A stretch of 64,000 bases of DNA from Sambucus nigra (GCA_949130495.1 OX422211.1:534536017-534600016), one strand, 5' to 3'; positions 36,901 through 49,834 are shown, numbered from the stretch's first letter. Translations and numbers: made by a program. The notes: generated by a model from the sequence alone, not told the origin.

Positions 36901-37117
36901 TCTTGGTTTAAAGGTAAATTTGATGTCTATATTCAATACATGAATGGCCACAATCCCAAGGAGGAGATTATTATCACTAAAAGGGAAAAAAAGTTGAGCA
37001 AGAAATCAAAATAATTAATTAGGAACATATTTAAGAGCTGCGAATAAAGCCCTAAGTTAACCTATTTTCGATCAAGTACCAATCTATGTGATTACGAATG
37101 AAAAAAAAATACAAAAA
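33931..37117. other. AT-rich, no gene seen
   Basis: Long stretch without a supported gene. At 36400-36424 AGAAGTTACGGAGTGTCACA resembles the 3' terminus of the chromovirus LTRs in this window, so an eroded plus-strand LTR may end there. Confidence 0.45.
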
Positions 37118-38548
37118 TCGTAACACCCCACATATTTTTCCATTGAGGGTGATCAGGCCTCGATGCCAAGATATGTTCGACGTTAAAATTAAAGTACCAT
37201 TCTTAACATGATGCCAACATATGAGACATTTAAAACTTTTTTCAAGAGATATAAATTGAGATAATTCAACAACAATAAACTATTCACCACAATAAAATCC
37301 GTCACCATGCTAAAAATCCAATAATATAAAACTCAAATAATATAAAGTGAAATACATAATCTTTCCTTTAAAAATCATAAATCAACTATGAAATTGAATG
37401 ACCCAATAAATCTAATACAATTGTCTCATAAATACAACTGATTGTAAAGAAAACTAAACTATGTAATAAAACAAGATCTCTAGTTTCAAGTCCGTTAAAC
37501 TCCAAAATTATGCAGCTACCCAACACCTTATCTTGAAAGCTCAAGGCCCACCATAAGAATACCAGCCACTCTTTCTAAATAGGATCCATGAATCAAGTCA
37601 TAAGTGTTATAAGGTATAAATCTCATAATAAATAATTTTAAATTAATGAAGTAATATACTAACGATGAGAGCAATGTAAAACTATAAGAACTACCCACAC
37701 AAAGTAAACCAACTCAACTACCCCAAGTTCAATTATGTTTCCTTCAATATTCATTCATATCTTTCCATTGTCTTGGGTATTAATTATCTTCTTATTATCA
37801 TGTTTTCATTAATTATAACTACCCCCAAAATAATTCAAGCACCACAACTAAATCCATCCCTAGTCTCATACCTACAAATCTCTAAAACCATTAGTATCAC
37901 TTAGTACTTTGCCTAGGAAAAAACTCAAAATCATAACCATCCCCTAGTCTCGCGCCTAGGATGAAAGAGCATAAAATTCATATCACCTAGCCACATACCT
38001 AGGAAATACCATGTCATACATAAATTATCAATAATAATAAAATATGCCTACTCTCTAGTCCCATGCCTATAAAATATTACACTATTAATAAAAGTGAAAG
38101 AACAAATAATGTATGTAACCCAAACGTCCCAACGATATCATTTTATTAACATAAGAATTTTTTTACAATATTTACATTCTTTAGTCCAAGTTTAATTATG
38201 TTATTTCATTATTATACGTGTATAACATCATACGGATTATATAAATCTCCACAAGTGATATTCGAGTTCTACAAAATATCCCAAAAAGTTGTCCAAATTC
38301 ATTCCAATTTAAGTGATAATAAATCAATTTCAACCATAAATCGGTTTAAACATGTATATTAACTATTTTAAGAAACATATAATTGTATTCTACACCATAA
38401 TAGTCATCTGCGTGATTTCATAAACCAAAACATATTATCGATTTTCATATGCCCAATACCTAGTCATAATAAAATCTAATATTCTAAGCATCTGGTATTT
38501 CAAGTATTAAAATCAATTTCACAAGTTCATAAACAAATTTATAATTAT
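37118..38548 (-). mobile_element. Eroded chromovirus-type LTR fragment
   Basis: It begins GTAACACCCCACA and runs parallel to the solo LTR at 42115: both have AACTATG(A/G)AA followed by TGTC(T/C)CA, and repeated phrases of the type CCTAGTC(T/C)CATACCTA(C/T)A. It is cut at 38548 by the insertion of the next element, and its far end was not found. Confidence 0.55.
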
Positions 38549-38553
38549 GTTAG

Positions 38554-40071
38554 TGATAATACGTAAATATTGCGTATTTCATCCATTAACATACGAGTTA
38601 TTAGCCCCCTCGGGTATCTTATTCCCTATATTTATGCTCGTTAACCAGACAACCTCAGATTTCTATGTTAACATGCTTTGCAAGGGTTAATTGAGCTTTT
38701 ATAGGTCTTTGGATGCTAAGTGTGAAGTTTGGACACATTCCGGTGAATTTTCGTACGCAATCGCACGTTCAAGGGTAATTTAGTCTTTTCATATTTTGAG
38801 CACCAGCTCCAACATCTTCACGGAAGTTTTATCCCTCTGTGCATGCTTCGCGTGACCCCGAATGGTGCGCAAATCCGATCCCTAACGAAGAAGTTACGAG
38901 ACTTTTGGCGGAAGAGAAAAACAAAGAAACCAAAGTAGGGGAGAAGGAAAAAGAATGCAGTGGGCTCAGACCTGTTCAGTCGATCGATCGACCAAAATGG
39001 TCGATCTATCGACCCTTCAATTTTCACTCTTCGAACAAAGGCAGTGGGAAAATATCTGACTGGTCGATCGATCGACCAAAGGGGTCGATCGATCGATCCC
39101 CTGTTTTCCACGATATTTTGCTCTGCTTTTTCTTTTTCCTTTTCTTTTCTATTTTAATTCCAACTTACTATATAACCCATCTTTGTTGTAATAAGAGATA
39201 TAACTAGTTTTATATAGTTTAGGTTAGGGTTTTAGGGGTGGAGAGCTCATTTCCTCTTCTTCTTTGGGTGTTCCCCATTTTTGGGTTGTAAGTGCACTAT
39301 TCATCTTCCCTACCAATTAATATAGTTTTTATTTCTTTAATTCTTTCTTTGTTAATTAGATTTACATGCTTTCTTTAGTTGCTTTCTAGTATAGTTTTAT
39401 CGCTTTTATTTACTGCTTTCCTTTACTGCCTTTTTATCATGCTTTCTAGCTAATTTAAATTAGGTTGTGTCGGATTGAACTCACCTAGGGTTGACGTATT
39501 GCTTTACTTTGGTGATGGAGTTTACGTATTTATTTCGAGTGCGTTATCCTAATTATTACGCCTAGGAGATTTAACGGTGTATATCATGTATGCGTCGTAT
39601 TTACGACCTTTCGTGCGTAATTTTCGGGGTATTTGTTGACGCCAAAATCTTATTAGTCTTTTATGCGAATTTAGGAGTGTGACAACTCTTAATTTAATTA
39701 ATTGACGAAATAAGACGCAATCTTAATAACTCGTCGACCCATGTAACCATTTTATACTAATTAACTTGGGGTGAGGGATATTCGACGCATCCTATAGTTT
39801 TTATTCATTTTGTTAATTTAGTTTAAATACACATATATGCCTAGTTTATATTTTCTTTCTTTTTAGTTAAGAAAATGCCTTTTACACTTTTATTTAGAAG
39901 TATCAAACCAATTAAATTCTAGCAACTCGTCTCTGTGGATTTTCGATACCCGGACTTGGCCTCTATACATCCTTAAAAGAGTGTAGTCATAAGTTTAGGT
40001 TTTTGTATTAAGGCGGTGAACAGAAAACAACGATCGGCGTTTTGACATGCGCTACTTTTCACCCATAATCA
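38554..40071 (+). mobile_element. Solo LTR, 1518 bp, TSD GTTAG
   Basis: It starts TGATAATACG and ends CACCCATAATCA, with a perfect 5-bp duplication GTTAG on both sides (38549-38553 and 40072-40076). It has no internal region. Inside are a cluster of GATCGATC palindromes (38979-39100), a TATA-like ACTATATAACCC near 39168, and CTCTGTGGATTTTCGATACC near 39932, a phrase typical of the LTR/leader of Athila-type elements. A gypsy (Athila/Tat side) origin is likely, with family unproven. Confidence 0.88.
38979..39100. repeat. GGTCGATCGATCGACC palindromes
   Basis: Three to four copies of a 16-bp palindrome built from GATCGATC, arranged as pairs separated by 4 bases. Each pair can form a hairpin. Small frames here on both strands (SIDRP repeats) are by-products. 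Confidence 0.9.
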
Positions 40072-40076
40072 GTTAG

Positions 40077-41684
40077 TACTTCCCATATTCAGGTTGCTAA
40101 TCATCTTTATAGAATATGTGTAATTATTGTTCAGGAAATATGTAAATCAAATAATACTTAAGGAAAAAATAGAGTTATTCTTGCCTTTGTAAGAGAGTAG
40201 TTTATGCTAGGGTGTTTATAGATAAACTAAGCCATAACTCGTTTCAATTGTTGTAAAATAATGATAAGTGTACTCTTAATGATAAGGATTAAACTTGGGT
40301 ATATATTACTATAATAGGTAATAAATATAATTTTTTAACTAATAAATGAATCTTTAATGGATGTTAGTTAGAGGGAGAAAGAAGCAAGCGCTCTAGATAC
40401 ACCTAAGGTAGGTAGGCAAACACCAAAATATGGATGGATTATCGTTTAAAGAACAATAAATTCTTGAGTTCTTGTTCAAAACTTGGACAGGCATATTGAT
40501 GGAGGAGAGTAAAAACTCTTTCTCATAACAAATATCTCAAAATGATATTATGGCTTAAAGATCCGACTGTTTATCACAGGATAAATGGGGTATATATAGG
40601 CTCAGACTGCACGCAAGGAACCTCTGGTGCATTAAATGATGGGTCACACTACCATACCTAAAATGTCACTAACATTAAATATTAATTAAAATTCTTGGGT
40701 GATCCGTCATTGTGTCAGGTAGTGCCATAAGTGTGTCAACACCTTTACAACAAACTGCTAACCAACCCAATGTTTCACTGAGTTAAGTTTGATTAAACAT
40801 GTGTTAGGTATGTATGACGTCACATGGATCTTTTAAAAAAAGATACTACCGTTTATGCCAAAACTCTATGGCTAAGAAATGAGTCTATCCATAGTTGCTC
40901 GAATAATGCTCAACCGAGCTAAGCTGGGTGTTTTATAAGGGTGTATCTAAAATGATTAAGTTTTGCCTTAATGATGCCTTTCTCTCTATCCTCCAAACCA
41001 ATTCCCTCAGAGGTTCCCAAGTGAGTTTCCTCAAGATATCATGAAAGCTCTCCCAGGTCCTTCCATACCTACTCCATCGCTAGTATCGAGTAACCTCATT
41101 AGTATTACAACATAGCTCATCAATACATAAAAATGGACAAATTACATAGGGATAGGGGATTAACTAGTTTCTTCAGGAAACCTTCCTTAGTCTTTGGTTA
41201 AGCTCCACTTTGTCTAGAATTGTCATTAGTATCTTAAAGAGAAGGTTTATCTCTAAGTAACAAGGTTTATCTATAAGACCATCCTATAACCTTATAAAAA
41301 AGTATTATAAAAATCTGATTATACCACCGCATACCTCTCGCAAAAATATGTAACTTTTCTTTTATGGACTTTTTCAAAATATAAATGTAAAGTCTCCTAA
41401 AATAAGGTTGAAATTTGGTTTAAATGGTGTTTAAAGTTTAAAAATAAAGGGTTTGCATCTTTCTGTATTTATTTTATAGAGTCATAATGATGTACATGTA
41501 AAACAAAAAATCTAAGGAGTTTTTAGAAAGGAATTTTCCGCCGCCTCACATAGAGTCTAAAATAAATAACAAATATAAACCTATGCGTACAAACTGACCC
41601 AATACCTTACCTGACCCTCTTAGGTGGTGAGCCTACCCACTACAGCGGTAAAGGAGACACTATAGTTGTAACACAAAATCACCA
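40077..41684 (-). mobile_element. LTR-like fragment (minus) and unassigned sequence
   Basis: On the minus strand CCTATATATACCCC (about 40590-40603) looks like an LTR TATA box. It is followed by GAGAAAGAGTTTTTACTCTC and a C/T-rich U5-like stretch down to about 40380. No coding sequence, and boundaries not found. Confidence 0.35.
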
Positions 41685-41966
41685 TTAAGGATATACCCCA
41701 ACCGCAAGGCTTCTCTCTTCTCCTTTAGTCTCTAACACAACAGACATGCTTTGAACGTTGTCTTCGAAAGCTTTCCCTACATGCTCATTTGTAGACTTCA
41801 CCTTGGCTATTTCTATCTCAGTGGTCTTCTTCTTAGTATCATAGCCCTTTTGGGTGGCCAGGAAAGCCTTTTGAGACTCTTGCAAGGCACGGTCGACATT
41901 ATTGCTCGCTTTTGCCTGGACGGCTCTCCTATCGAGAATATAGATGAAGTCCACCAAAAACTTCAA
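41685..41966 (-). pseudogene. Coiled-coil gene fragment
   Basis: 93 codons rich in Lys, Glu, Ala and Gln (ALQESQKAFLATQKGYDTKK, then TTEIEIAKVKSTNEHVGKAF) that would form a coiled coil. It lies downstream, on the same strand, of the fragment at 45272-44652, and the solo LTR at 42115-44501 sits between them. I infer one gene split by the LTR. The layout resembles the relic at 22937-21582. Function unknown; a transposon-derived origin is likely. Confidence 0.35.
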
Positions 41967-42114
41967 GAAAAAGGAAAATCACAAGTTATTACTACATAAA
42001 ATCTTTATAAATAATTTTTTTTACTATAATTCCAAGACTTACCAAACATAATGCCTGAGCGGCGTGGGACACCAGTTGGTCGGCAGTCAGCATATCAAGT
42101 TGTTCCCTATCCAT

Positions 42115-44501
42115 TGTAACACCCCGCACATTCTGGTAAGCGATGTGGCCAGCCGCTGCTGCCAAACTATGTCGGGCGTCATCAAATAAGTTATCATTCT
42201 CAGCTTGTGATAGATAAATATGACATATAAAAAAAATTCACAAGATAATAATCAAGTTTATCCAATAAATATAACCATTCATGCCATATTAAATCCATCA
42301 CCACTCAAATCTCCCAAAATAAATCCAACTCCATATAGTATAAACTCAAATGAAATGATCCAACTGTAAATATCTGATGGAAACCATAAACAACTATGGA
42401 ACCGATTGTCCCACCAAATCCATAATGAAACTTTCATAATAAATGCGATGAAAAAGAAAAGTGAATCTAGACTACTAAACTAACTAAAATAAATCTCCAG
42501 CTGCATCTCCAAAATTATCTCCAATCACTCCTATGCAGCTATTCTAGCGCTATGCCTGAAATGTTAGTCAACACAATGGGTTAGAGCCCACCACACTAAT
42601 ACTAGCTACTCCTCCCAATTAGGGTTCGTGAACCCAGATAATAACATTATACATGATAAACATCACAATAGAGTATTTTAATTTAAACGAGATATAATTT
42701 AACATGCGAGTAAAATAAACTACTACTATCTACTCACGAAACTAAGCGACCCCAAAAGTTTAATTCCAGCTATGATATTACGGTCAGGTAATTATGCTAA
42801 AGCTATCAATTTAATTTAAATCGATTAACCAATTTATTACTATTATAGCGGCACCGTCATAGCCAGACGACTATATGTCCTGCACTTATTAGGGATCGCC
42901 TAAAGTTTTTCACCACACACAATCCCCTCGCTATAGCCAGTCGGCGCAATTTCGTTAGACCTGCACTTATTGACGAGGTTTCACGCACGACACGTCACAA
43001 TAGCTAGACATCCCGTATTCTTTTAGCCCTATACTTATTGGTGATTCCAATTCATTTTTAATACCAGTTATAAGTCTTAGGCATTAATTCTTAATTTATT
43101 ATCAAGTTCTCATTATTCTCTGTTAGCCCCACCTTTCAAACGATTACAAATCATCAAACCACCCCTAGTCCCATACCTATAGGTCCCTAAAATCCACGTA
43201 TATACTAGCCTATCATTTAGGAAGAGTTCCTACCAAAAGTTATTACCTAGTCTTGCACCTAGGCTCACGATCGAAAACGAAGCACAATTCAGCCCCATCC
43301 CAGAATTTTCCATCCATAAACATCTACACTAACTAATTCCATACCTATAAAGTGATAACACCACTAAGGCTATCTACTAGTCCCATACCTAGTAAGCATC
43401 CTAAAAATAAGGTGAGAGCAAAGACTACCCCAAATTCCATCGTTCTCGCGGTGTCAATTTTTAACGCAATTAATGATTCCATAAGGCATATTTTCAACTT
43501 ATCACAACATTTCTTTAAATTAATCACAAGCATCCCATTTACCCAATTTGTGTCCGTTAAATTATAATATTCATTAAGTAACCCATATTTCAACAATTTA
43601 TACAATTTTTGTCCGTAAACGTATTGAGAGTCACATACAACAATAGATATCCATTCTACATGATGCACATAAAAAACATGATTTTACAAGTTGAATTAAA
43701 TTTATAACATCCCTACAATTTATTCTACATGTGAACGTTATAAATTCTAGTGGAAACCCAATTCTAATCTAAGCATGCAAGGGTTTTGAGTCTTAATTAG
43801 TATTAAAAATTTGAATAAAAATAGTCCCAAAATTTATTTCTCTTTCCCTAATTAGTCTCTACATTTATTTTTATGAAAAACGTGATAATTAGGGTTTAGG
43901 CAACATTTAAAATACATAATACTAAAGGGTAAAAATATAAATAAGTCGGTTGAAAATTCTGAATGGATGGTTGTGTTCCTCTTAAAAAATCAATAAAGAC
44001 CCGTTCTTGAACGATGTTGAGAAAACACGCTTTGAGCCTTCAAAACATGGATTGAATCTTGATTTTAAATGGGGCTAGGGTTTTGTAGACGAGAGGAGGT
44101 AAAGATATGGGAGATTTATGATTTAAGAGTTGATGAAAAAGTGTTTAGAAAATCCTAACCCGAGTTACTTTTATATGGAAAAGTTTAAGAGTTTTAATAT
44201 AACTCAAAATGTAAGAAAAAATAAGAAAATCCTCCGACACTGTATGGGACAAATAGATTCGCCCCTAAGGCCGAATAGATCGGCCCTGAACAGGTGCCAG
44301 GTCGCCCCAAAAAAAAATATATATATATATGCAATTAAAAACCCAATTTTCCCACGATTCAATTCCGATTAAAAGTCCATTTTCCCAATAATAAAACCAA
44401 CATTTTAAATATGAAAAAAATTTAATTTGAGAAAAAATATTTTCTCCAACTTTTTATTTACGACTATTTAAATAAACGGTCTAAAATTACAGGGTGTTAC
44501 A
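42115..44501 (-). mobile_element. Chromovirus-type solo LTR, 2387 bp, TSD TCCAT
   Basis: The ends are inverted, TGTAACACCCCG at 42115 and AGGGTGTTACA at 44501. The 5-bp duplication TCCAT flanks it (42110-42114 and 44502-44506). There is no internal region. The minus orientation is chosen because the upper end reads TGTAACACCCTGTAATTTTA, like LTR starts of Tekay-type elements, and because of its likeness to 37118-38548. It interrupts a minus-strand gene relic. Confidence 0.88.
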
Positions 44502-44651
44502 TCCATTTTCAGAATGGCCCCCTCAGCGGGACAAGGAAAAGTGGCTCTTCCCTTTATTTGGGAAATCCACCTTATTGGTGGGAATAATATAAGAAAGAGC
44601 AATAATAGGACCAAAACCAATCTTTCTCTTATTTTGAGCCTTCATGCAGGC

Positions 44652-45272
44652 TCAAAAGAAGAGAAAGAATGGTTCGTCGGGGAAATTCGACAAAGTAACA
44701 AGGTCAGATGCTCCTCCAATTTTCTTCATCTTGGAAGGTTGGTCTCTTGGGGAAACGATGACGTTGGACTTATTGAACAGTGCATGGATTTTTCTTTGCA
44801 ATGCCATTTCTTCTTTCGAGGTAGATGGGATCATATCAGAATTAGAATCAATGTCAAAAAAATGAAAGGAATATGAACTGGACTCACTTGAAAACCCTTC
44901 GCTACTATAAGGTACATGGATTTTAGGTATCGTGCCCATTGGCTTATTGATAAAGGAGGTGGTGGTGGTGGCGTATTCTAGTAGTAAGGATGCTGTATTA
45001 GGATGTTCGCCACAAGAAAATGAAGGTCTCCTCAAGTTCAATAATTTGACTAGCTCAACAAAGTTGGCGTGAGAAGTGTCAGACTTTTTTTTCTTAGAAG
45101 CATTTGCACAAAAAAATTGGGTGTTAGAAAAAGTATATGTGAAACTTGCTCGACTAAAATAAAAAACAGTGAAGAACAACGATTGACCTATTTTGTGTCT
45201 TCTACTAGAGCATTTGAAACCCTTATGGGGCTCAACACCTTGAGGAATCAATGGATAACCCCATTGCTTCAC
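44652..45272 (-). pseudogene. Gene fragment upstream of the solo LTR
   Basis: An open stretch of 206 codons, Ser/Lys/Phe-rich, with ASKKKKSDTSHANFVELVKL, NLRRPSFSCGEHPN and MALQRKIHALFNKSN. No family recognised with confidence. Further minus-strand scraps at 45924-45606 may be its N-terminal side. Together with 41966-41685 it seems to be one decayed gene, perhaps of the plant 'putative gypsy-type transposon' class. Confidence 0.35.
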
Positions 45273-46907
45273 AATAAAATCAAGGGACGAACACGCTTAT
45301 TAGAATTATGGAGGCTTACCATTAGCACCATGTCTGCCCTCCTCTCCTTCAAGTTGAAGGTATTATCATTGTTTTGACCCATGTATAATAATACCTAATT
45401 TCTAGGATCCCTATTTGATTTTGGTGCAATTCGTTAATCCTATGAACCCCATTTGTAATTCACTAAGTATAAGGGGTGCATTGGGTAGACATTACTCTAA
45501 AAAATTTTAAAGTTTCAAAAAATAGTTGATTTAGGGAAAATGTAATGCCACCCTCAGCGATAGATATAGTGTGCAACAAATGAACCCTCTACGTTATAAC
45601 AATCATCAGGTTCGTAAACACACTCCATAACGACCCAAACGGGGATGGAAAATATCTTCCTTAACTCTCCTATGAATCTCATACTTACCACATAAACCAT
45701 TGTTTAGCTTCAAAAAAGGATGGAAAGTATGAAAGGACAGAGATATGAAGATGATCGTTAGAAGAAACTGCAGAAAAAATAAAAGACGAGAGAGAAATAG
45801 GAGACTTATAGTTGAAAAAGAAGGCAAAAGGCTCTAAATGTTCTTGAGTAGTGAAAGTGAGGATACAAGATACGATGTGATGACTGACACGCACGTCCTT
45901 GCCTTTTAGACTCCTCAGCGCCAAATTACGAGCATACCCCTAAAAGATCGGGCCAAATTATGAGCATAGCGTATAGGCTCAACAGGAAGAATAACATTTA
46001 TTCTCATCTTAAAAATCGTAAGTGTTGAAAATCTCCGACCTTATCGTCAACATGCAATCAAACATCATAACTGACTAACATCAAATTTCACTAGTGATCA
46101 AACCTCTTCACCGCTTTGAGACTACAAAGCTTTGGGAATAATAGTGTGGAAATTATCCAACCTAATCGAACAAGCTGACGTTTTCAAAATATTGATAGAC
46201 GGTCAAAGCTTGAAGATAAGAACAAAGGAAGATCCAATCAGTGGAAATCTTGGGCTTGGATGTAGTCGACCAGATCAAAACTACATTCAATAACTATAGA
46301 AACCCACACAACTCATTATCTTGTTGTTCTCTATAAATGTAACCCTCACCCCTGAAAAAGGGAGAATGTAATTCTTGTTATTAAGGCCGCATTTGGTACG
46401 TGATAAAGTTGGGTGGAATCTGATTCCTTTCGGAATATTCCTAAAAAAGTATAAGATTACTGCATTTTGTGTGAGGTTAAGTTGTATAGGAATGTGGACC
46501 TCAGTGAAATCAGATTTCCTCCTTTACGAAAAAGTTGGTGGAATCATAATCCATCTAATATAAGTAGAATTCTTACTTTTCAATAGAAATCCGTACAAAT
46601 AATTTTTGTGAAGACAAAAACGCCCTTAAAAATATTAAATTATAAAAACTACCTATAAAATCTAAATATTTATTTTGTGAAGATAATTTTGTTATGTCAT
46701 TTTGTATTAAATTTAAAGTCAAACAAATTTTACTTAGGCATTTTTTCTTCTCGTGTAATAATTAATTTGATTAACTTACAATATAATACATGTGTATCTA
46801 CAATAAATTATTATATTTGTTAAATATTGGAAAGTATATATTTTTTTAAGTCTATTTGAGTTCATATATTTATAAATAATGAACCAAAATATTGTGTATA
46901 TGTGTGC

Positions 46908-46956
<49 letters not shown>
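45273..46956. other. Mostly noncoding; possible hAT-like MITE start
   Basis: No supported gene after 45930. At 46383 GGCCGCATTTGGTACG begins a stretch whose counterpart AACAAAACGAGCCC is near 47585-47599. They could be ends of a larger MITE containing the foldback element at 46957, but TIR similarity is weak and I found no target duplication. (TG)n(TA)n lies at 46905-46956. Confidence 0.35.
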
Positions 46957-46989
<33 letters not shown>

Positions 46990-47345
46990 GTTCTCATACA
47001 TACTTGCTGGCGCAAACTTTTTTTTTTTAAATATTAAAAAAATATATTTTTGAGTTGAATTTTTTTATATAGTACAAACATTTCAAGGGACTCATAAAAA
47101 ACATCATCTCAAAATAACTTTCTTTGCCGTTTTAAAAAAATCGGTCAAATTTTCACAACTTTTCAAATGCTTTTAAAGGTGTAATAGTTTGATCATTTTT
47201 TTTAAAATAGAAAAAAATGTTATTTTGAGTTGAGTTTTTTTATATGGGTCCCTTGAAATATTAAAATACCACACACAAAAACTCAACTCAAAGATATTTT
47301 TTTACTATTTAAAAAAAATTGGTATGTATACTTGATATGTCTGTG
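46957..47345. mobile_element. Foldback MITE with (GA)n left end
   Basis: Left arm: (GA)n, then AGGTTCTCATACATACTTG, a T tract and TTTTGAGTTGAATTTTTTTA. The inverse of 47230-47345 reads CATATCAAGTATACATACC, a T tract and TTTGAGTTGAGTTTTT. The arms pair well in the middle and less at the tips. It is flanked by (TA)n on the left and (TG)n on the right, so no target duplication can be read. Confidence 0.55.
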
Positions 47346-48790
47346 TGTGTGTGTGCGCGCGCGTGTGTGTGTGTGTATATATATATATATGATTGTTAAA
47401 GAGTATTATTGGTATATATTGTACATTTCCATGTCAGTTTCCATGTATGAATCAAGCACAATACTTTGATTGCCAATAGAAATCCATTGATTAACCAAAC
47501 AGAACAAAAGAACTTAGAATCCTAACAAAAAGTTTCATGGTAATCACTTTCTCGGTAATTACAATTCATTCAAAATATTATTGCAAACAAAACGAGCCCT
47601 AAGTGTTGATTAATAAGAGAGAGAGAGAGAGAGAATCAATTCGTAGACGTATGCACATTGTGGAACCATATATATATTATGTTGTATTATTTTGCTTTAT
47701 TAGTTGACTTATTTGTTTGGAATCAATCTTAATAGAATTTTACCACCCACAATTATTATTATTTTTTGCCCCGGGGGTGTCCCCAAACAATTGGTCCAAA
47801 TAACACCCAAAGAAATTGTATCTAAATATTTTAAGTGTATATCAGACCATCACGAGAGTATTGAGTCATTTTGGCACACATAAATGTTCCAATACTATTT
47901 TGTTCAACCAAGCTTAGGTCTTACTTCATAGCATTAAACAAAATAAATGATAAAATATAATACAAAAACCTTTCTTGACAGTTGGATTGCAGGGTGGAGG
48001 TTGAAAAGCGCTGAAAAGTGTTAAAAATGAAAAGAAAAAAAAAAGGTGGTAAAAATGACTTGCCTGACATTTGGATTGTCACGCGAAAAATCTAAGCTCG
48101 ATTTGCTCTCAAATTTGTAGTTTTTTTAAGAGATGTTATTTTTCTTAATGTTTTCAAATTCTAATTCTGATAAAACTGTTGTGAAAAATAACATTATGTT
48201 ATTTTGCACAATGATTTCGAGATGGTGTAATTAGACAAAAATTCCTCAAGTTAGTCTCAACCAAAAATCCACAACATTTAAAAATAAATGATTAATAAGA
48301 GATATTTAATCAAAATTTAGAGTCATTTTAGCACAATTTCAGTGTCATTGTTGACAAATTGCATTGCCATTTTAACATATTATCACTTGGTTATTTTAAA
48401 TAAATTGTTGAATTTTAAGACGTCATTTGAGCCCATATCACATAATTATTTTAACATAAATATTGAGCCATGTTATAATAATTGTTCCGTCATAATTGAA
48501 ACCCACGACAAATGCCTTTGTCAGCTAGTTTCCTATTGCTATATGAATGCTCCATGAAATTTAGTTTTAGAGCCAAAATGCAATTTAGGATTACCTATGG
48601 GGTGGTTCTTATAATAGAATAGAGGTCTGAAATTTCGAGTTTGAGGTACATAAAGGGACGGACATAAAAGCTCTGCGTGACTGACATAAAGTTACAAGAT
48701 ACGGACCTCATGTCATCACTTTCGACATGAAACACATGGTCAAACTTTATCGTCATCTTGCCCAAAAAATAAAAGGAAAATACTTGGGGG
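47346..48790. other. AT-rich, no gene seen
   Basis: Contains (TG)(CG)(TG)(TA) microsatellites at 47341-47390 and a (GA) run at 47615-47634. No convincing frame. Confidence 0.5.
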
Positions 48791-48948
48791 ACATGGGATC
48801 CCGACTTAAATTCGCGACCCGGACACGTGTCCGGGTGTGATTGGTGCGTTTTGAGTGGGGACACCTTGAATTGGTGTGTCCCACTCCAAATGCACCAATC
48901 ACACCCGGACACGTGTCCGGGTCGCGAATTTAAGTCGGGATCCCATGT
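48791..48948. repeat. Hairpin with 57-bp perfect arms
   Basis: Sequence from 48791 (ACATGGGATCCCGACTTAAA) is repeated exactly in inverse from 48948 for 57 bases. A weaker pairing continues toward the centre. Each arm also contains the 18-bp palindrome CCCGGACACGTGTCCGGG. AAAATAAAA(A)GGAAA flanks it on both sides at a short distance and might be a long target duplication. Probably a non-autonomous foldback element. Confidence 0.9.
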
Positions 48949-49412
48949 CGCTGTAGCAAGACTCAAAATAAAAAGGAAACTAAAGAGAGAGAACGTTGTT
49001 TGCCGAGATATTTCTTTGACTAGTTTTTTTGGGGGGGAAATATTTTTATGTTTTTTGCTGATAAATTTTAAATATTAGAAAAATTTTGATAAAATTTAAA
49101 TATTTAGGAGCCGTTTGATAGACTTTTAATTTCAAGATAAATTCAGAAAAGTTGAAAAAATTTGGTTTTTTCCAGTTTAAGATTGTTTGATAGACTTAAT
49201 TTGTCTTTGAAAATTGTTTTCTATGTACAACACCCCTTAAGGACAATTTGACACATTACCCTGGAATTCAGTTCTTTGGGGGATTAGGTTTTTGTTTGCC
49301 ACCTTTGGGTGACAAATCACTCAAAACCAATTTTTTTTTTTAAAACTCTATATATTTCATAAATATATAAATATATATTGTTAATAAATATGTAAATATA
49401 TATATTTCGTAT
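48949..49412. other. AT-rich, no gene seen
   Basis: No supported feature. A MITE-like AGCCGTTTGATAGACTTTTA near 49113 is repeated in part as TTGTTTGATAGACTTAAT near 49183. Confidence 0.4.
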
Positions 49413-49420
49413 ATTTTAAT

Positions 49421-49826
49421 CAAGATTCTAAAAAACGCGGATGGTGATCGAGGTGTGGAGGTCAAACCTTAAGCTTTAGAAGCTTAGGCGGGTCTTAGGC
49501 GTGAAAAGGCATTTAGGCATTTTTAATATTTTTTAACCATAACAATGCTATTAAAATACTAAAATTGTACATATCATAAAAATATATCTGAATATTTGCA
49601 AATTAAAATACTATTTGATTATTTTGGATGAGATAATGGTCCGATTTATAAAAAAATCTTTAAAAGGCGATATCGTTTCACTAAACCAATATTGCTTTTA
49701 GAGAAAAAATGCGCTTTAAGGGTTTTACCAAGCATAAGGCGTCAAAAGCTTAATGCGGGGTGTTTCTCCCAAGCCTCAAGCCTAGGTGTCCCTAGACGGA
49801 GCCTAGGCGGGTTTTTTAGAACATTG
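49421..49826. mobile_element. hAT-type MITE, 406 bp, 8-bp TSD
   Basis: TIRs are CAAGATTCTAAAAAACGCGG on the left and the inverse CAATGTTCTAAAAAACCCGC on the right. An 8-bp duplication ATTTTAAT flanks it (49413-49420 and 49827-49834), the size used by hAT elements. Inside are AGGCG/TTAGGCG words. No coding capacity. A broken relative is at 54107-54168. Confidence 0.85.
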
Positions 49827-49834
49827 ATTTTAAT

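Noticed and set aside
38818..39207. Frames with repeated SIDRP on both strands
   Set aside because: Produced by GATCGATC palindromes in a solo LTR.
46383..47600. Large hAT-like MITE with GGCCGCATTTGG and CGAGCCC ends
   Set aside because: TIR match is weak and no 8-bp duplication could be found; kept only as a remark.
48595..49078. Frames of 123 and 83 codons with PDTCPGREFKSGSH in both directions
   Set aside because: The same peptide on both strands arises from the hairpin arms.
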